Shown here: piece after piece, positions 1 through 7,710 of the stretch
How positions within the stretch are numbered: position 1 is the stretch's first letter
How the letters are laid out: the number at the start of each line of letters is the position of its first letter
Assembly: GCA_900550105.1 (NCBI GenBank)
Contig: URQW01000038.1
Coordinates: 1 to 28,329 of the forward strand
Length of the DNA stretch: 28,329 bases
Origin: an uncultured Pelosinus sp.
GTDB lineage: Bacteria; Bacillota; Negativicutes; UMGS1260
Direction: 5' to 3'
Made by a program: the position numbers and the translations under genes
Notes under the pieces: generated by a model
What the model was told of the DNA's origin: nothing
The model's input: the letters and a program-made list of their open reading frames with translations, nothing else
The model's database searches: none

Positions 1-402
1 GAACAGGTAAGTAAGGCTTATTGCGTGGAAGAAAATTTAGAGCTTGGCTTTGTTGGAAGCCGCCAAGCGATTGAAGAAATGCTTGCCGCCCATAAACGGG
101 AGCTTGATAATATTTTTCCAGAAAATTCGTATGCCGATCATGAAGAGGCTGTAGCCAATTCGCAGGTCATGTTAGAAATCATTAATTTGGTTCATGATAT
201 TGCGGAGCGGGGCGGTGTTTATTGCCGTTGCGGCGGCACGGCCATTGAAGCAGATATTTTACCTGATCATGTCGAGCTGCTATGCGGTCAATGCGGCGGG
301 CGTCAGATTATCCCGGCATTAACCGAAGAGGATGTTCTGTTGCTTAAGGCCCGCGACTCGATCGAAATTGTGCCATTGCGCCGTTCCCGGCGCAAACATT
401 GA
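1..402 (+). CDS. Partial hypothetical protein with C-terminal zinc-ribbon-like Cys pattern
   Basis: The reading frame is open from the first base of the window to TGA at 400-402, so the gene probably starts upstream. A GTG at 25 could start it, but no convincing ribosome binding site precedes that codon. The N-terminal part is acidic and probably helical. The C-terminal half carries C-R-C-G followed about 20 residues later by C-G-Q-C-G-G, a Cys pattern that could hold one zinc ion. The protein ends in a very basic tail (RRSRRKH). I do not recognise the family. It ends 16 bases before fsa, so the two may be co-transcribed. The Cys motif suggests metal or nucleic-acid binding, but this is inference only. 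Confidence 0.6.
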   Translation, partial: EQVSKAYCVEENLELGFVGSRQAIEEMLAAHKRELDNIFPENSYADHEEAVANSQVMLEIINLVHDIAERGGVYCRCGGTAIEADILPDHVELLCGQCGGRQIIPALTEEDVLLLKARDSIEIVPLRRSRRKH

Positions 403-418
403 AGGCAGGAGGTTGAAT

Positions 419-1063
419 ATGAAGTTTTTCTTAGATACGGCCAATCTGAATGAAATTAAGGAAGCGGTTAAACTCGGTGTTGTTGCTGGTGTGACGACAA
501 ATCCTTCGCTGATTGCCAAGGAAAAAAGAAATATACATGAGGTCATTAAAGAAATTGCAGCGATTGTTCCTGGTCCAATTAGTGCTGAAGTAATTGGAAC
601 AACTTATGAAGAAATGCTACCTGAAGCGAGAGTGCTGGCGAAACTTGCGGCGAATGTCGTAGTTAAGGTTCCCATGACTGCGGAAGGTTTGAAAACCGTT
701 GCTGCACTGACGGCGGAAGGAATCAAAACGAATGTAACGCTGGTTTTTTCGGCGAATCAGGCACTTTTGGCCGCTCGAGCTGGGGCAACTTATGTGAGCC
801 CTTTTTTAGGTCGCCTTGACGATATTAGCCAAGATGGCGTAGAATTAGTGCAGACGATTACGAATATATTTGCTTTACATGATATTGACACAGAAGTAAT
901 TGCTGCAAGTGTGCGGCATCCTTTGCATGTCACACAGGCGGCGTTGGCTGGTTCGCATATTGCGACAGTTCCTTATAAAGTACTGTTGTCTTTATTGAAC
1001 CATCCTTTAACGGACGCGGGTATTGCTCGTTTCTTAGAGGACTGGAAACAAGCGAATATGTAA
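419..1063 (+). CDS. fsa: Transaldolase-like fructose-6-phosphate aldolase (Fsa/TalC family)
   Basis: The product is 214 residues, the usual size of the short transaldolase/FSA subfamily, which acts in the cytoplasm on sugar phosphates. It starts MKFFLDTANL, has the TTNPSL motif near residue 26, and carries the Schiff-base lysine in VVVKVPMT (about K83). The start ATG at 419 is set by AGGAGG at 407-412. An upstream in-frame extension to 332 overlaps the previous gene and lacks this support. Sequence alone does not decide between transaldolase (sedoheptulose phosphate) and fructose-6-phosphate aldolase activity. The adjacent glpX points to gluconeogenic or pentose-phosphate flux. In B. subtilis the homologue lies near glpX and rho, and part of that order is kept here. 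A 7-bp hairpin (1071-1089) lies between the two genes without a T-run. Confidence 0.93.
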   Translation: MKFFLDTANLNEIKEAVKLGVVAGVTTNPSLIAKEKRNIHEVIKEIAAIVPGPISAEVIGTTYEEMLPEARVLAKLAANVVVKVPMTAEGLKTVAALTAEGIKTNVTLVFSANQALLAARAGATYVSPFLGRLDDISQDGVELVQTITNIFALHDIDTEVIAASVRHPLHVTQAALAGSHIATVPYKVLLSLLNHPLTDAGIARFLEDWKQANM

Positions 1064-1115
1064 TGAGTTTAGCGCCAGCAAATGGCGCTTGAAGAAATGA
1101 CAGGGAGATGCAAAC

Positions 1116-2078
1116 ATGGATCGTGAATTAGCCTTAGAATTTGTTCGGGTAACTGAAGCAGCAGCGATTGCTTCCGCACGTTTAATGGGACGGGGAGACA
1201 AGATCGGAGCTGACCAAGCTGCTGTTGATGCAATGCGTCGCGCTTTTGATAGTGTGTCGATCAGCGGTCGCGTCGTAATTGGTGAAGGCGAAATGGACGA
1301 AGCTCCAATGCTGTACATTGGGGAACAAGTTGGTGCTGGTGGAATTGAAGTCGATATAGCTGTAGATCCGCTAGAAGGAACAAATCTGGTAGCGAAAGGA
1401 CTTCCTGGTGCTATTGCTGTTTTGGCTATTGCCCCGAAAGGCGGTTTACTGCATGCACCTGATATGTACATGCAGAAAATCTGCGTTGGTCCAAAAGCGG
1501 CAGGCAAAATTCATTTAGATGCACCTGTTGCTGAAAATTTACGGGTTGTTGCTGAATCCTTAGACCGTAAGATTGAGGATTTAACAGTTGTTACTTTAGA
1601 TCGTGAACGTCATGCGAAAATCATTAAAGATGTACGTGATGCTGGCGCTCGCATTAAACTAATTTCCGATGGCGATGTATCGCCAGCAATTAATGCAGCC
1701 ATTGAAGGAACTGGTGTTCATATGCTTCTCGGCATTGGTGGCGCGCCAGAAGGCGTTGTTGCAGCAGCTGCTTTAAAATGCTTAGGCGGCGATATGCAGG
1801 CGCGGCTTGTGCCTGAAAATGACGAAGAAATTGCCAGAGCTCACAAAATGGGCATTAGTGATTTGAATAAAGTGATGACAATTGATGATTTAGTTCATGG
1901 CGAAGATGTTATGTTTGCTGGTACGGCAATTACGGAAGGCGATTTGCTTCGTGGTGTTCATTATTTTGGCGGCGGCGTAAGAACTCATTCGATTGTGATG
2001 CGTTATAAACGCGGTACCGTTCGCTTTGTTGATGCGATTCATAAACTCGATGACAAAAATATTGCTCTGAAACGATAA
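1116..2078 (+). CDS. glpX: Class II fructose-1,6-bisphosphatase GlpX
   Basis: This 320-residue protein hydrolyses fructose-1,6-bisphosphate to fructose-6-phosphate in gluconeogenesis. It is full length for the GlpX family. Visible family features are GRGDKIGADQAAVDAMR near the N-terminus, the metal-binding GEGEMDEAPMLY (about residue 56), DPLEGTN (about residue 84), and LGIGGAPEGV, which supports class II rather than class I enzymes. The ATG at 1116 follows AGGGAG at 1102-1107. It lies 52 bases after fsa on the same strand with no full terminator between, so the two are probably one transcript ending at the terminator at 2100-2131. Confidence 0.96.
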   Translation: MDRELALEFVRVTEAAAIASARLMGRGDKIGADQAAVDAMRRAFDSVSISGRVVIGEGEMDEAPMLYIGEQVGAGGIEVDIAVDPLEGTNLVAKGLPGAIAVLAIAPKGGLLHAPDMYMQKICVGPKAAGKIHLDAPVAENLRVVAESLDRKIEDLTVVTLDRERHAKIIKDVRDAGARIKLISDGDVSPAINAAIEGTGVHMLLGIGGAPEGVVAAAALKCLGGDMQARLVPENDEEIARAHKMGISDLNKVMTIDDLVHGEDVMFAGTAITEGDLLRGVHYFGGGVRTHSIVMRYKRGTVRFVDAIHKLDDKNIALKR

Positions 2079-2099
2079 TCAATTTAGTGAGTTTATAAA

Positions 2100-2131
2100 C
2101 AGAGAATGCTACGGCATTCTCTGTTTTTTTT
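2100..2131 (+). terminator. Strong intrinsic terminator after glpX
   Basis: A perfect 10-bp stem (2100-2109 with 2114-2123) closes a TACG loop on a C-G pair, a member of the very stable UNCG tetraloop class. Eight T residues follow at 2124-2131. It separates the fsa-glpX unit from the next operon. Confidence 0.93.
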
Positions 2132-2160
2132 GTATAAAAGAACATGTTTGGTGCAAACTA
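2132..2160 (+). promoter_or_regulatory. Candidate forespore (sigma-F/sigma-G type) promoter of the M23-PrsW-like-fin unit
   Basis: GTATA at 2132-2136 fits the forespore -35 pattern GHATR. After 17 bases comes CAAACTA (2154-2160), one change from the sigma-G -10 pattern CATnHTA. It begins right after the glpX terminator and ends 39 bases before the next start codon. B. subtilis fin is known to depend on sigma-F, and fin is the third gene of this unit, which agrees with a forespore promoter here. The two forespore sigmas cannot be separated by eye. Confidence 0.5.
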
Positions 2161-2199
2161 AGAGTAGCTTTTATTTTTGCAAATAGAAAGGGCGAGTGA

Positions 2200-2916
2200 A
2201 TGAAAGGTTTCCTGCTTTTGCTCTGTTTTCTGCTCAGCCTTTTTTGGCAAGGGCCGAGCTTGTTTTGGGAGAACAGAGAAGCCCCTGTTCTGAATGATTA
2301 TGTTGCTGATGTGAAAAATGCCGAAGAAAAACAACAAGACCGAGATATTTCAGATGAAAATGATCTGCTCCATGAAGTGCAAAATGGGGAAACTCTCTGG
2401 TCCATTTCCGAGCACTATGGCGTATCCTTAGAGGCTCTTTGCAGTCGCAACAATAAACGAACGATTCAATTGCGTTCCGGCGAGCTTTTAATTATTCCAC
2501 AAGGCCGTAAATGGCGAAACGAAAGCGTTTCCCGTGGCCGAAACGGTCGGTTTTTGTGGCCTATTATTGGCGAGATTTCTTCGCCTTTTGGCCTACGATG
2601 GGGAAGAATTCATGAAGGAATTGATATAGCGAGTGAATCAGGGACGCTTGTACAGGCAGCAAAAGATGGTAAGGTTACTTTAGCTGGCTGGAACGGCGGT
2701 TATGGCTATGCTGTAATGCTTGAACACAGTCAAAATTTTCAGAGCCTTTATGGTCATCTATCAGCAGTGTATGTTCAGCCTGGAGAGTTTATTCACAGCG
2801 GTCAAGTAATTGGCGCTGTAGGATCTACGGGGAATTCAACAGGACCGCATCTTCATTTTGAAATACGGTGCGCTGGTGAGCCGCTAGACCCACTGCCACT
2901 TTTGCCGGCGCTGTAA
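2200..2916 (+). CDS. LysM domain, M23 family metallopeptidase (exported)
   Basis: The 238-residue protein starts with a hydrophobic signal or anchor segment (about residues 3-19). It has one LysM domain (about 57-100, starting HEVQNGETLWSIS) that should bind peptidoglycan. A C-terminal M23 endopeptidase domain (about 117-235) follows. The zinc and catalytic residues look intact: HEGID (H138, D142), YGH (H186) and HLHFE (H217, H219). It should therefore cut peptide cross-links outside the cytoplasmic membrane. The ATG at 2200 follows GAAAGGG at 2186-2192. The next gene starts about 12 bases downstream and fin follows, so the three look like one operon. With the forespore-type promoter upstream, a role in the forespore wall or the intermembrane space is a reasonable inference. 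The layout resembles SpoIIQ in being an exported M23 protein, but the LysM domain and intact site differ from B. subtilis SpoIIQ. Confidence 0.9.
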   Translation: MKGFLLLLCFLLSLFWQGPSLFWENREAPVLNDYVADVKNAEEKQQDRDISDENDLLHEVQNGETLWSISEHYGVSLEALCSRNNKRTIQLRSGELLIIPQGRKWRNESVSRGRNGRFLWPIIGEISSPFGLRWGRIHEGIDIASESGTLVQAAKDGKVTLAGWNGGYGYAVMLEHSQNFQSLYGHLSAVYVQPGEFIHSGQVIGAVGSTGNSTGPHLHFEIRCAGEPLDPLPLLPAL

Positions 2917-2928
2917 GGGTGAATGGAA

Positions 2929-3342
2929 ATGTTTGATTACGGCGAGCCACTTGTATTAGGTTTTCTAACTGCTGTAATGAGTTATTTTGGCAATACAGCC
3001 ATGGTAAAAAGATTGGGAAATTGGCATTTGATTACAGTCGGGCCTGTGGCCGAGGAGGTCCTAAAAAGTAGCGCTGCCTGGTACTTTGGTGTCTCACTTT
3101 TCGTTGTTCATATGACCTTTGGTAGCGTAGAAGGTTTGTGTGAATTTTTCCAGGCCAAGGGCGGCAAGCAAAGCGCGCTGCTCAGTTTATTGGGACATAG
3201 CGCTTTTGGTTGGATTACAAATCTTATCTTTAGTCAGACGAATCAAATCGAACTGGGAATCTTAGCTGGTACAATTAGCCATGTGGGCTATAACTTATGG
3301 GTTTTTCTTTATTTTACTAAGCGACATTCAAGGAGGTCCTAG
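2929..3342 (+). CDS. Small integral membrane protein with PrsW-like protease motifs
   Basis: This protein of about 137 residues is mostly hydrophobic, with about four membrane segments and a basic tail (KRHSRRS). Its conserved-looking residues match the pattern of PrsW-type glutamic membrane proteases: E-E-V-L-K (EExxK, about residues 42-46), F-G-S-V-E (FxxxE, about 64-68), a histidine in G-H-S-A-F-G (about 90), and S-H-V-G-Y-N (about 118). PrsW cleaves anti-sigma factors in B. subtilis but is considerably longer, so this would be a minimal version. The start is uncertain: ATG 2929 is 9 bases from AAGGG (2915-2919), and ATG 2923 is only 3 bases away. It lies between the M23 peptidase and fin, with its TAG one base before the fin ATG. 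Protease activity is inference from motifs. Confidence 0.7.
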   Translation: MFDYGEPLVLGFLTAVMSYFGNTAMVKRLGNWHLITVGPVAEEVLKSSAAWYFGVSLFVVHMTFGSVEGLCEFFQAKGGKQSALLSLLGHSAFGWITNLIFSQTNQIELGILAGTISHVGYNLWVFLYFTKRHSRRS

Positions 3343-3343
3343 C

Positions 3344-3583
3344 ATGAAGGTAAGCTATTACTGCTCTCATTGTCAGCAGTGGATTACTAGCTTTTTTGTG
3401 GAAAGCCTTGATGAAACAAAATTAGGGTTTGATTGCTTGACTGAAAAAGAGCGGCGGGATATAATTGAATTTGATTCTGAGAAAAATTCTGTGACTGTAC
3501 AGACAATTTGTGATCTTTGCTACAAAGAGCAAGAACAAGCGGGGCTTTTTTTGTCTGCTTTTACGAATCATTTCATACAATAA
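3344..3583 (+). CDS. fin: Anti-sigma-F factor Fin
   Basis: The 79-residue protein has the Fin (YabK) layout: YYCSHC near the N-terminus, the LGFDCLTEKERRDII segment in the middle, and CDLC towards the C-terminus. The two Cys pairs form the expected zinc-ribbon-like site. In B. subtilis Fin is made under sigma-F and helps shut sigma-F off during the switch to sigma-G. The gene directly upstream of mfd is the B. subtilis order, which strongly supports the call. The ATG at 3344 has AGGAGG at 3331-3336 and starts one base after the stop of the upstream gene, so translation is probably coupled. A longer in-frame start at 3281 would overlap the upstream gene and is unlikely. Confidence 0.9.
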   Translation: MKVSYYCSHCQQWITSFFVESLDETKLGFDCLTEKERRDIIEFDSEKNSVTVQTICDLCYKEQEQAGLFLSAFTNHFIQ

Positions 3584-3596
3584 TAAAAAGAGCGCC

Positions 3597-3629
3597 AAAA
3601 AGGGCTTTAGCATTGCTAAAGCCCTTTTT
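3597..3629 (+). terminator. Intrinsic terminator after fin
   Basis: A 10-bp GC-rich stem (3602-3611 with 3615-3624) is extended by A-T pairs on both sides (3597-3601 with 3625-3629), and the 3' side ends in TTTTT. It separates fin from mfd. Its A-rich left side means it could also work on the other strand, although no gene converges here. Confidence 0.85.
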
Positions 3630-3679
3630 GGGCCTGCCGCAAAACAGGCTTCGGCGTCTTAATAAGACGAGGTGTAAGA

Positions 3680-6600
3680 ATGCATTATTTTTATGAACTT
3701 CTGCGAAAAGATCCATCGATAGAACAAGCTTTGGCTGTGTTTAAAGTCAAACAGAGCCAGAGTTTGCTCTACGGTCTGACTGGTGCGCCCAAACATTTGT
3801 TAGCGGCGTTAGCTTATGAAGAAGCGCCTAAACCGACAGTGATTGTTTGTGCGAGTCAAGAAGCGCTAGAGCAGTTTCGTAGTGATCTGTCGGTAATTAT
3901 AGCGGATCAAGAAATTCAGATTCTCCCGCCTTCTGATATGGCGAATTTTACGGCAACAGCCAGGGGTCTAGAGCTTTCTGCCCGCCGCAATCAAGTACTT
4001 AGCCATTTGCTTACAGGACAAAAAGGCATCATTTTGACGACAGCAGAAGCAGCAATACAAGGTGTTACGGCGCGAGCCGATTTTGAGGCGAGCCGATTTT
4101 CTCTAAAGCTAGGAGAACGGATTGATCGGAAAGCGTTATTACAAAAGCTTGTGCAAATCGGCTACGAGCGAGTTGATAGTATTAGTGGTCTCGGGCAGTT
4201 TAGCAGTCGCGGCGGTATTATTGATCTTTTTCCAATTACCGCCCAAGACCCAGTGCGGCTCGAGTTGTTCGACGATGAGATTGATTCACTGCGTACTTTT
4301 TCATTAGAAACGCAGCGGTCCATAGAAAGTATTACAGAGCTTATTATTTTGCCTGTCCATGAAACGGTGCAGATTGGCCGCGGCGATTCCTTTTTCTCCT
4401 ATCTGCCGTCTGATGCGAATGTCATTTTTGATGAACCGATGCGGTTGCGTGAAGCAATGACTAAGGTAGTGAAAGAAAATCCTGAATATAAAAAACGAGT
4501 TTTTTCCTGGAGTGAACTCATTCAAGCGGCCAAGTCGGCAAACTTGGTCTATTTGACGTTACTGCTCCAAAAAAATCCTCATACAGATCCTAGCACGATT
4601 ATTAGTCTATCATCGAAGGGCGTTACGCCGTTTCATCGCCAGATTGACTTATTTATGAAAGAACTGGCTTTATGGCAAGAACGGAAAAATACGGTTTTGC
4701 TACTCTTTAGTTCAGAAGAGAAGGCCAAGCATTTTTATCAGCATTTACGTCAGGAAAATGTGCAGGCTCATTTTGAGGCTCAGCCGGTAACGGTTGCTTC
4801 TGGTAGTATTCTTGTTACCTTTGGCGCGTTGTCTTCCGGTTTTGAAATGCCGCATGCGAAGCTTGTTGTTGTCAATGAAATTGATATTTGGGGGCGACAG
4901 AAACGCAAAATGCGGTCACGTCCCTCAAAAGAAAAGAAAATTACCTATTTTCGCGATATTAATTTAGGCGATTATGTCGTTCATGTGAATCATGGTATTG
5001 GTAAATATGTAGGCGTCGAAACGCTTGATGTCGGCGGAATTCATAAAGATTATCTCTTGATTCGTTACGCCGGTCATGACAAACTCTATGTACCGACTGA
5101 TCAGGTTCATTTGCTGCAGAAATATATTGGTTCTGAAGGCGAAACGCCAAAACTAAGTAAGATGGGCGGCAGTGAATGGCTGAAAGCAACTTCCAAAGCT
5201 AAAGCATCTGTTGCTGATTTGGCCAAAGAACTTGTAGAACTCTATGCTCGCCGCCAAATGGCGCAAGGTTTTGCCGCAGAGCCTGATACACCTTGGCAGG
5301 CTGAGTTTGAAGAAGCCTTTCCCTTTGAAGAGACCCCCGATCAGCTTGCGGCGATTGCTGAGATTAAAAAAGATATGGAGTCGACGCGGACGATGGATCG
5401 TCTGCTATGTGGTGATGTGGGCTTTGGTAAAACGGAAGTGGCGATTCGGGCGGCTTTTAAGGCGGTTATGAGTGGCAAGCAAGTGGCTGTTCTTGTACCG
5501 ACTACCGTTTTGGCACAGCAGCATTTTCGAACTTTTAGTGCTCGTTTTGCAGGGTTTGGTCCTGTGGTTGACGTGATCAGTCGTTTTCGTAGTACTAAAG
5601 AGCAGAAACAGACGTTGGCATTACTCAAAGAAGGAAAAGTCGACGTGTTGATTGGAACGCATCGGATTTTACAGTCTGATGTAAAATTTAAAGACATTGG
5701 TCTTTTAATTGTGGACGAGGAGCAGCGCTTTGGCGTAGCTCAGAAAGAAAAATATAAAAAATGGCGTAATCAGATTGATGTGCTTACTTTAAGTGCTACG
5801 CCAATCCCGCGAACGCTGCATATGTCACTAGTGGGAGCGCGCGATATTAGTATTATCGAAACACCACCGGAAGAACGCTTTCCTGTACAGACTTATGTTG
5901 TAGAGTATGATGAAGAAATTATTCGTGATGCCATTCGCCGCGAACTGCGGCGGGGCGGGCAGGTTTATTTTGTCTACAATAAAGTACAGACGATTGATAA
6001 AATCAGCCGTGAAATTAGTGAAATGATGCCTGATGCGAAAATTCAAACTGCTCATGGTCAGCTGGCGGAAGAGCTATTAGAGCAGGTGATGCTTGATTAC
6101 TATGAAGGGGAATATGATGTTCTTGTCTGTACAAGTATCATTGAAAATGGGCTAGATGTTGTAAATGCCAATACGATTATCGTCTACGACGCCGATCACT
6201 TCGGCTTATCACAACTGTATCAGATGCGTGGTCGTGTGGGCCGTTCCCATCGGTTAGCGTTTGCTTACTTTACCTATCGCCGTGACAAAGTATTGACAGA
6301 GGTAGCGGAAAAACGCTTGCAGGCTATTAAGGAGTTCGCGGAACTCGGCGCTGGCTTTAAAATTGCTATGCGTGATTTGGAAATTCGTGGAGCCGGAAAT
6401 ATATTGGGCGCTCAGCAGCATGGTCATATTGTGAGCGTTGGTTTTGAAATGTACTGCCGACTTCTTGATGAAGCTGTGCAGGAACTGAAAACAGGAAAGG
6501 TCATTGAAGCTGTACCGGAACCTGTATTGGAATTGCAGAGTGAAGCCTATTTGAGTGGCGACTATATTGCAGAGCCAGCGCATAAGATTGAAATATATCA

Positions 6601-6970
6601 ACGCATTGCCGCGATTCGCAACGAAGGCGAAATCAAGGAACTGCTTGATGAATTGATTGATCGTTTTGGTGAGCCGACGCAGCCTGTACTAAATCTTTTA
6701 GCTGTGGCTAGGCTGAAAAATCTGGCTCGTGCTTTAAAAGTCAAAGCCGTTACCGAAAAGGCTCTTGTGGCCGAAGTTCATTTTTTTGAGCAGCCGAATC
6801 TACAAGTAGAAACGCTGCTAAATGTAAAGCAGCAGTTCCCGAATCGGATTACCCTTTTGCAAGGACCGCCACCTAGCCTCAAAATTCGAACCAAGGATTT
6901 AGCGAAAGAGCCGCTTTACTGGCTTTGTGACTTGTTTTCTTGTTTACTGCCTAAAGACGATCATGAATAA
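3680..6970 (+). CDS. mfd: Transcription-repair coupling factor Mfd
   Basis: Mfd removes stalled RNA polymerase from damaged DNA by ATP-driven translocation and recruits UvrA. The 1096-residue protein is slightly shorter than many Mfd proteins but has every expected block. The UvrB-like N-terminal part (about 1-230) includes SRGGIIDLFP. The RNA-polymerase interaction domain starts at GDYVVHVNHGIGKYVG (about 430). Helicase motifs follow: GDVGFGKTE (about 578), DEEQRFG (about 679), LSATPIPRT (about 704) and QMRGRVGRS (about 848). The translocation motif NILGAQQHGHI is near 906, and the C-terminal D7 region follows. The ATG at 3680 is preceded by GAGGTG at 3669-3674. A 6-bp palindrome (3655-3669) abuts that ribosome binding site. 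The gene follows fin and precedes spoVT, as in B. subtilis. Confidence 0.98.
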   Translation: MHYFYELLRKDPSIEQALAVFKVKQSQSLLYGLTGAPKHLLAALAYEEAPKPTVIVCASQEALEQFRSDLSVIIADQEIQILPPSDMANFTATARGLELSARRNQVLSHLLTGQKGIILTTAEAAIQGVTARADFEASRFSLKLGERIDRKALLQKLVQIGYERVDSISGLGQFSSRGGIIDLFPITAQDPVRLELFDDEIDSLRTFSLETQRSIESITELIILPVHETVQIGRGDSFFSYLPSDANVIFDEPMRLREAMTKVVKENPEYKKRVFSWSELIQAAKSANLVYLTLLLQKNPHTDPSTIISLSSKGVTPFHRQIDLFMKELALWQERKNTVLLLFSSEEKAKHFYQHLRQENVQAHFEAQPVTVASGSILVTFGALSSGFEMPHAKLVVVNEIDIWGRQKRKMRSRPSKEKKITYFRDINLGDYVVHVNHGIGKYVGVETLDVGGIHKDYLLIRYAGHDKLYVPTDQVHLLQKYIGSEGETPKLSKMGGSEWLKATSKAKASVADLAKELVELYARRQMAQGFAAEPDTPWQAEFEEAFPFEETPDQLAAIAEIKKDMESTRTMDRLLCGDVGFGKTEVAIRAAFKAVMSGKQVAVLVPTTVLAQQHFRTFSARFAGFGPVVDVISRFRSTKEQKQTLALLKEGKVDVLIGTHRILQSDVKFKDIGLLIVDEEQRFGVAQKEKYKKWRNQIDVLTLSATPIPRTLHMSLVGARDISIIETPPEERFPVQTYVVEYDEEIIRDAIRRELRRGGQVYFVYNKVQTIDKISREISEMMPDAKIQTAHGQLAEELLEQVMLDYYEGEYDVLVCTSIIENGLDVVNANTIIVYDADHFGLSQLYQMRGRVGRSHRLAFAYFTYRRDKVLTEVAEKRLQAIKEFAELGAGFKIAMRDLEIRGAGNILGAQQHGHIVSVGFEMYCRLLDEAVQELKTGKVIEAVPEPVLELQSEAYLSGDYIAEPAHKIEIYQRIAAIRNEGEIKELLDELIDRFGEPTQPVLNLLAVARLKNLARALKVKAVTEKALVAEVHFFEQPNLQVETLLNVKQQFPNRITLLQGPPPSLKIRTKDLAKEPLYWLCDLFSCLLPKDDHE

Positions 6971-6994
6971 AAAGAACTGGAAAGATATATACTA
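6964..6994 (+). promoter_or_regulatory. Candidate sigma-G promoter of spoVT
   Basis: TGAATA (6964-6969) is followed after 18 bases by TATACTA (6988-6994). The classical sigma-G pattern is TGAATA, 17-18 bases, CATACTA, so only one position differs. The -35 hexamer overlaps the stop codon of mfd. spoVT is a known sigma-G gene in B. subtilis, which supports the assignment. The start codon lies 46 bases downstream. Confidence 0.65.
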
Positions 6995-7040
6995 TCACTG
7001 CAGTCAATTGTAAAAAAAATGTAGAATAGGAGGGATACGC

Positions 7041-7610
7041 GTGAAGGCGACTGGAATCGTGAGAAGAATAGATGATCTAGGCAGAGTAGTGATTCCGAAA
7101 GAAATCCGTCGCACCTTACGAATCCGCGAGGGAGATCCATTAGAGATTTATGTTGATCGCGAAGGCGAGGTTATCCTAAAAAAGTACTCCCCAGTAGGAG
7201 AATTAGGAGACTTTGCGAAAGAATATGCCGAAGCTTTGCATGAAGCAATTTCTCACATGGTGCTTATTGCTGATCGCGATACGATAGTTGCTGTCGCCGG
7301 CGCTTCGAAAAAGGAGTTTCTCGGTAAGCCTCTGCGACTTGTAGTTGAAAAAGTGATGGAAGATCGCAAAACAGTAGTCATTAATGATCCAGAAGAATAT
7401 ACACATTATTATGATAAAAATAGCGATGTCGAAGCAGAGACCCTAGCGAACGTGTTTACAGCTGAGGTGATCTCACCGATTATTGTCGAGGGCGATGCCA
7501 TTGGCGCTGTGATAATTTGCACGAAGCAGCCTGGTGTGGTCATGGGGGAAATGGAACATAAGCTGGCAGAAACAGCTGCTGGATTTCTAGCAAAACAGAT
7601 GGCGCAATAG
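7041..7610 (+). CDS. spoVT: Stage V sporulation protein T (AbrB-type regulator)
   Basis: The N-terminal AbrB-like DNA-binding domain (about 1-50) begins MKATGIVRRIDDLGRVVIPK and matches SpoVT closely. The rest (about 55-189) is the GAF-like sensor domain, with the DPEEYTHYYDKNSDVE segment in the middle. SpoVT tunes sigma-G-dependent genes in the forespore and affects coat formation and germination. The start codon is GTG at 7041, chosen because AGGAGGG lies at 7028-7034. It sits 70 bases after mfd with a sigma-G-like promoter in the gap, and a terminator follows at 7635-7664, so it can be a single-gene transcript. At 189 residues it is slightly longer than the B. subtilis protein. Confidence 0.97.
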   Translation: MKATGIVRRIDDLGRVVIPKEIRRTLRIREGDPLEIYVDREGEVILKKYSPVGELGDFAKEYAEALHEAISHMVLIADRDTIVAVAGASKKEFLGKPLRLVVEKVMEDRKTVVINDPEEYTHYYDKNSDVEAETLANVFTAEVISPIIVEGDAIGAVIICTKQPGVVMGEMEHKLAETAAGFLAKQMAQ

Positions 7611-7634
7611 TTTTCCCTCTTCTTGTACGTATCT

Positions 7635-7664
7635 AAGTAGCGAGCCAATTGTTCGCTACTTTTT
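7635..7664 (+). terminator. Intrinsic terminator after spoVT
   Basis: A 9-bp perfect stem (7635-7643 with 7653-7661) with a 9-base loop is followed by T residues to 7664. It closes the spoVT transcript before the flippase gene. Confidence 0.75.
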
Positions 7665-7710
7665 ATATGGGGAAAGAGCGGCCGAAATGGGTCTGAAAGG
7701 ATGACGCGTT

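Noticed and set aside
1071..1089. Hairpin AGCGCCA/TGGCGCT between fsa and glpX as a terminator
   Set aside because: The stem is 7 bp and no T-run follows; glpX starts shortly after, so it is at most an RNA stability element.
3632..3669. Regulatory leader of mfd formed by small inverted repeats (GCCTG/CAGGC and CGTCTT/AAGACG)
   Set aside because: Both stems are only 5-6 bp. They touch the ribosome binding site but are too short to claim control.
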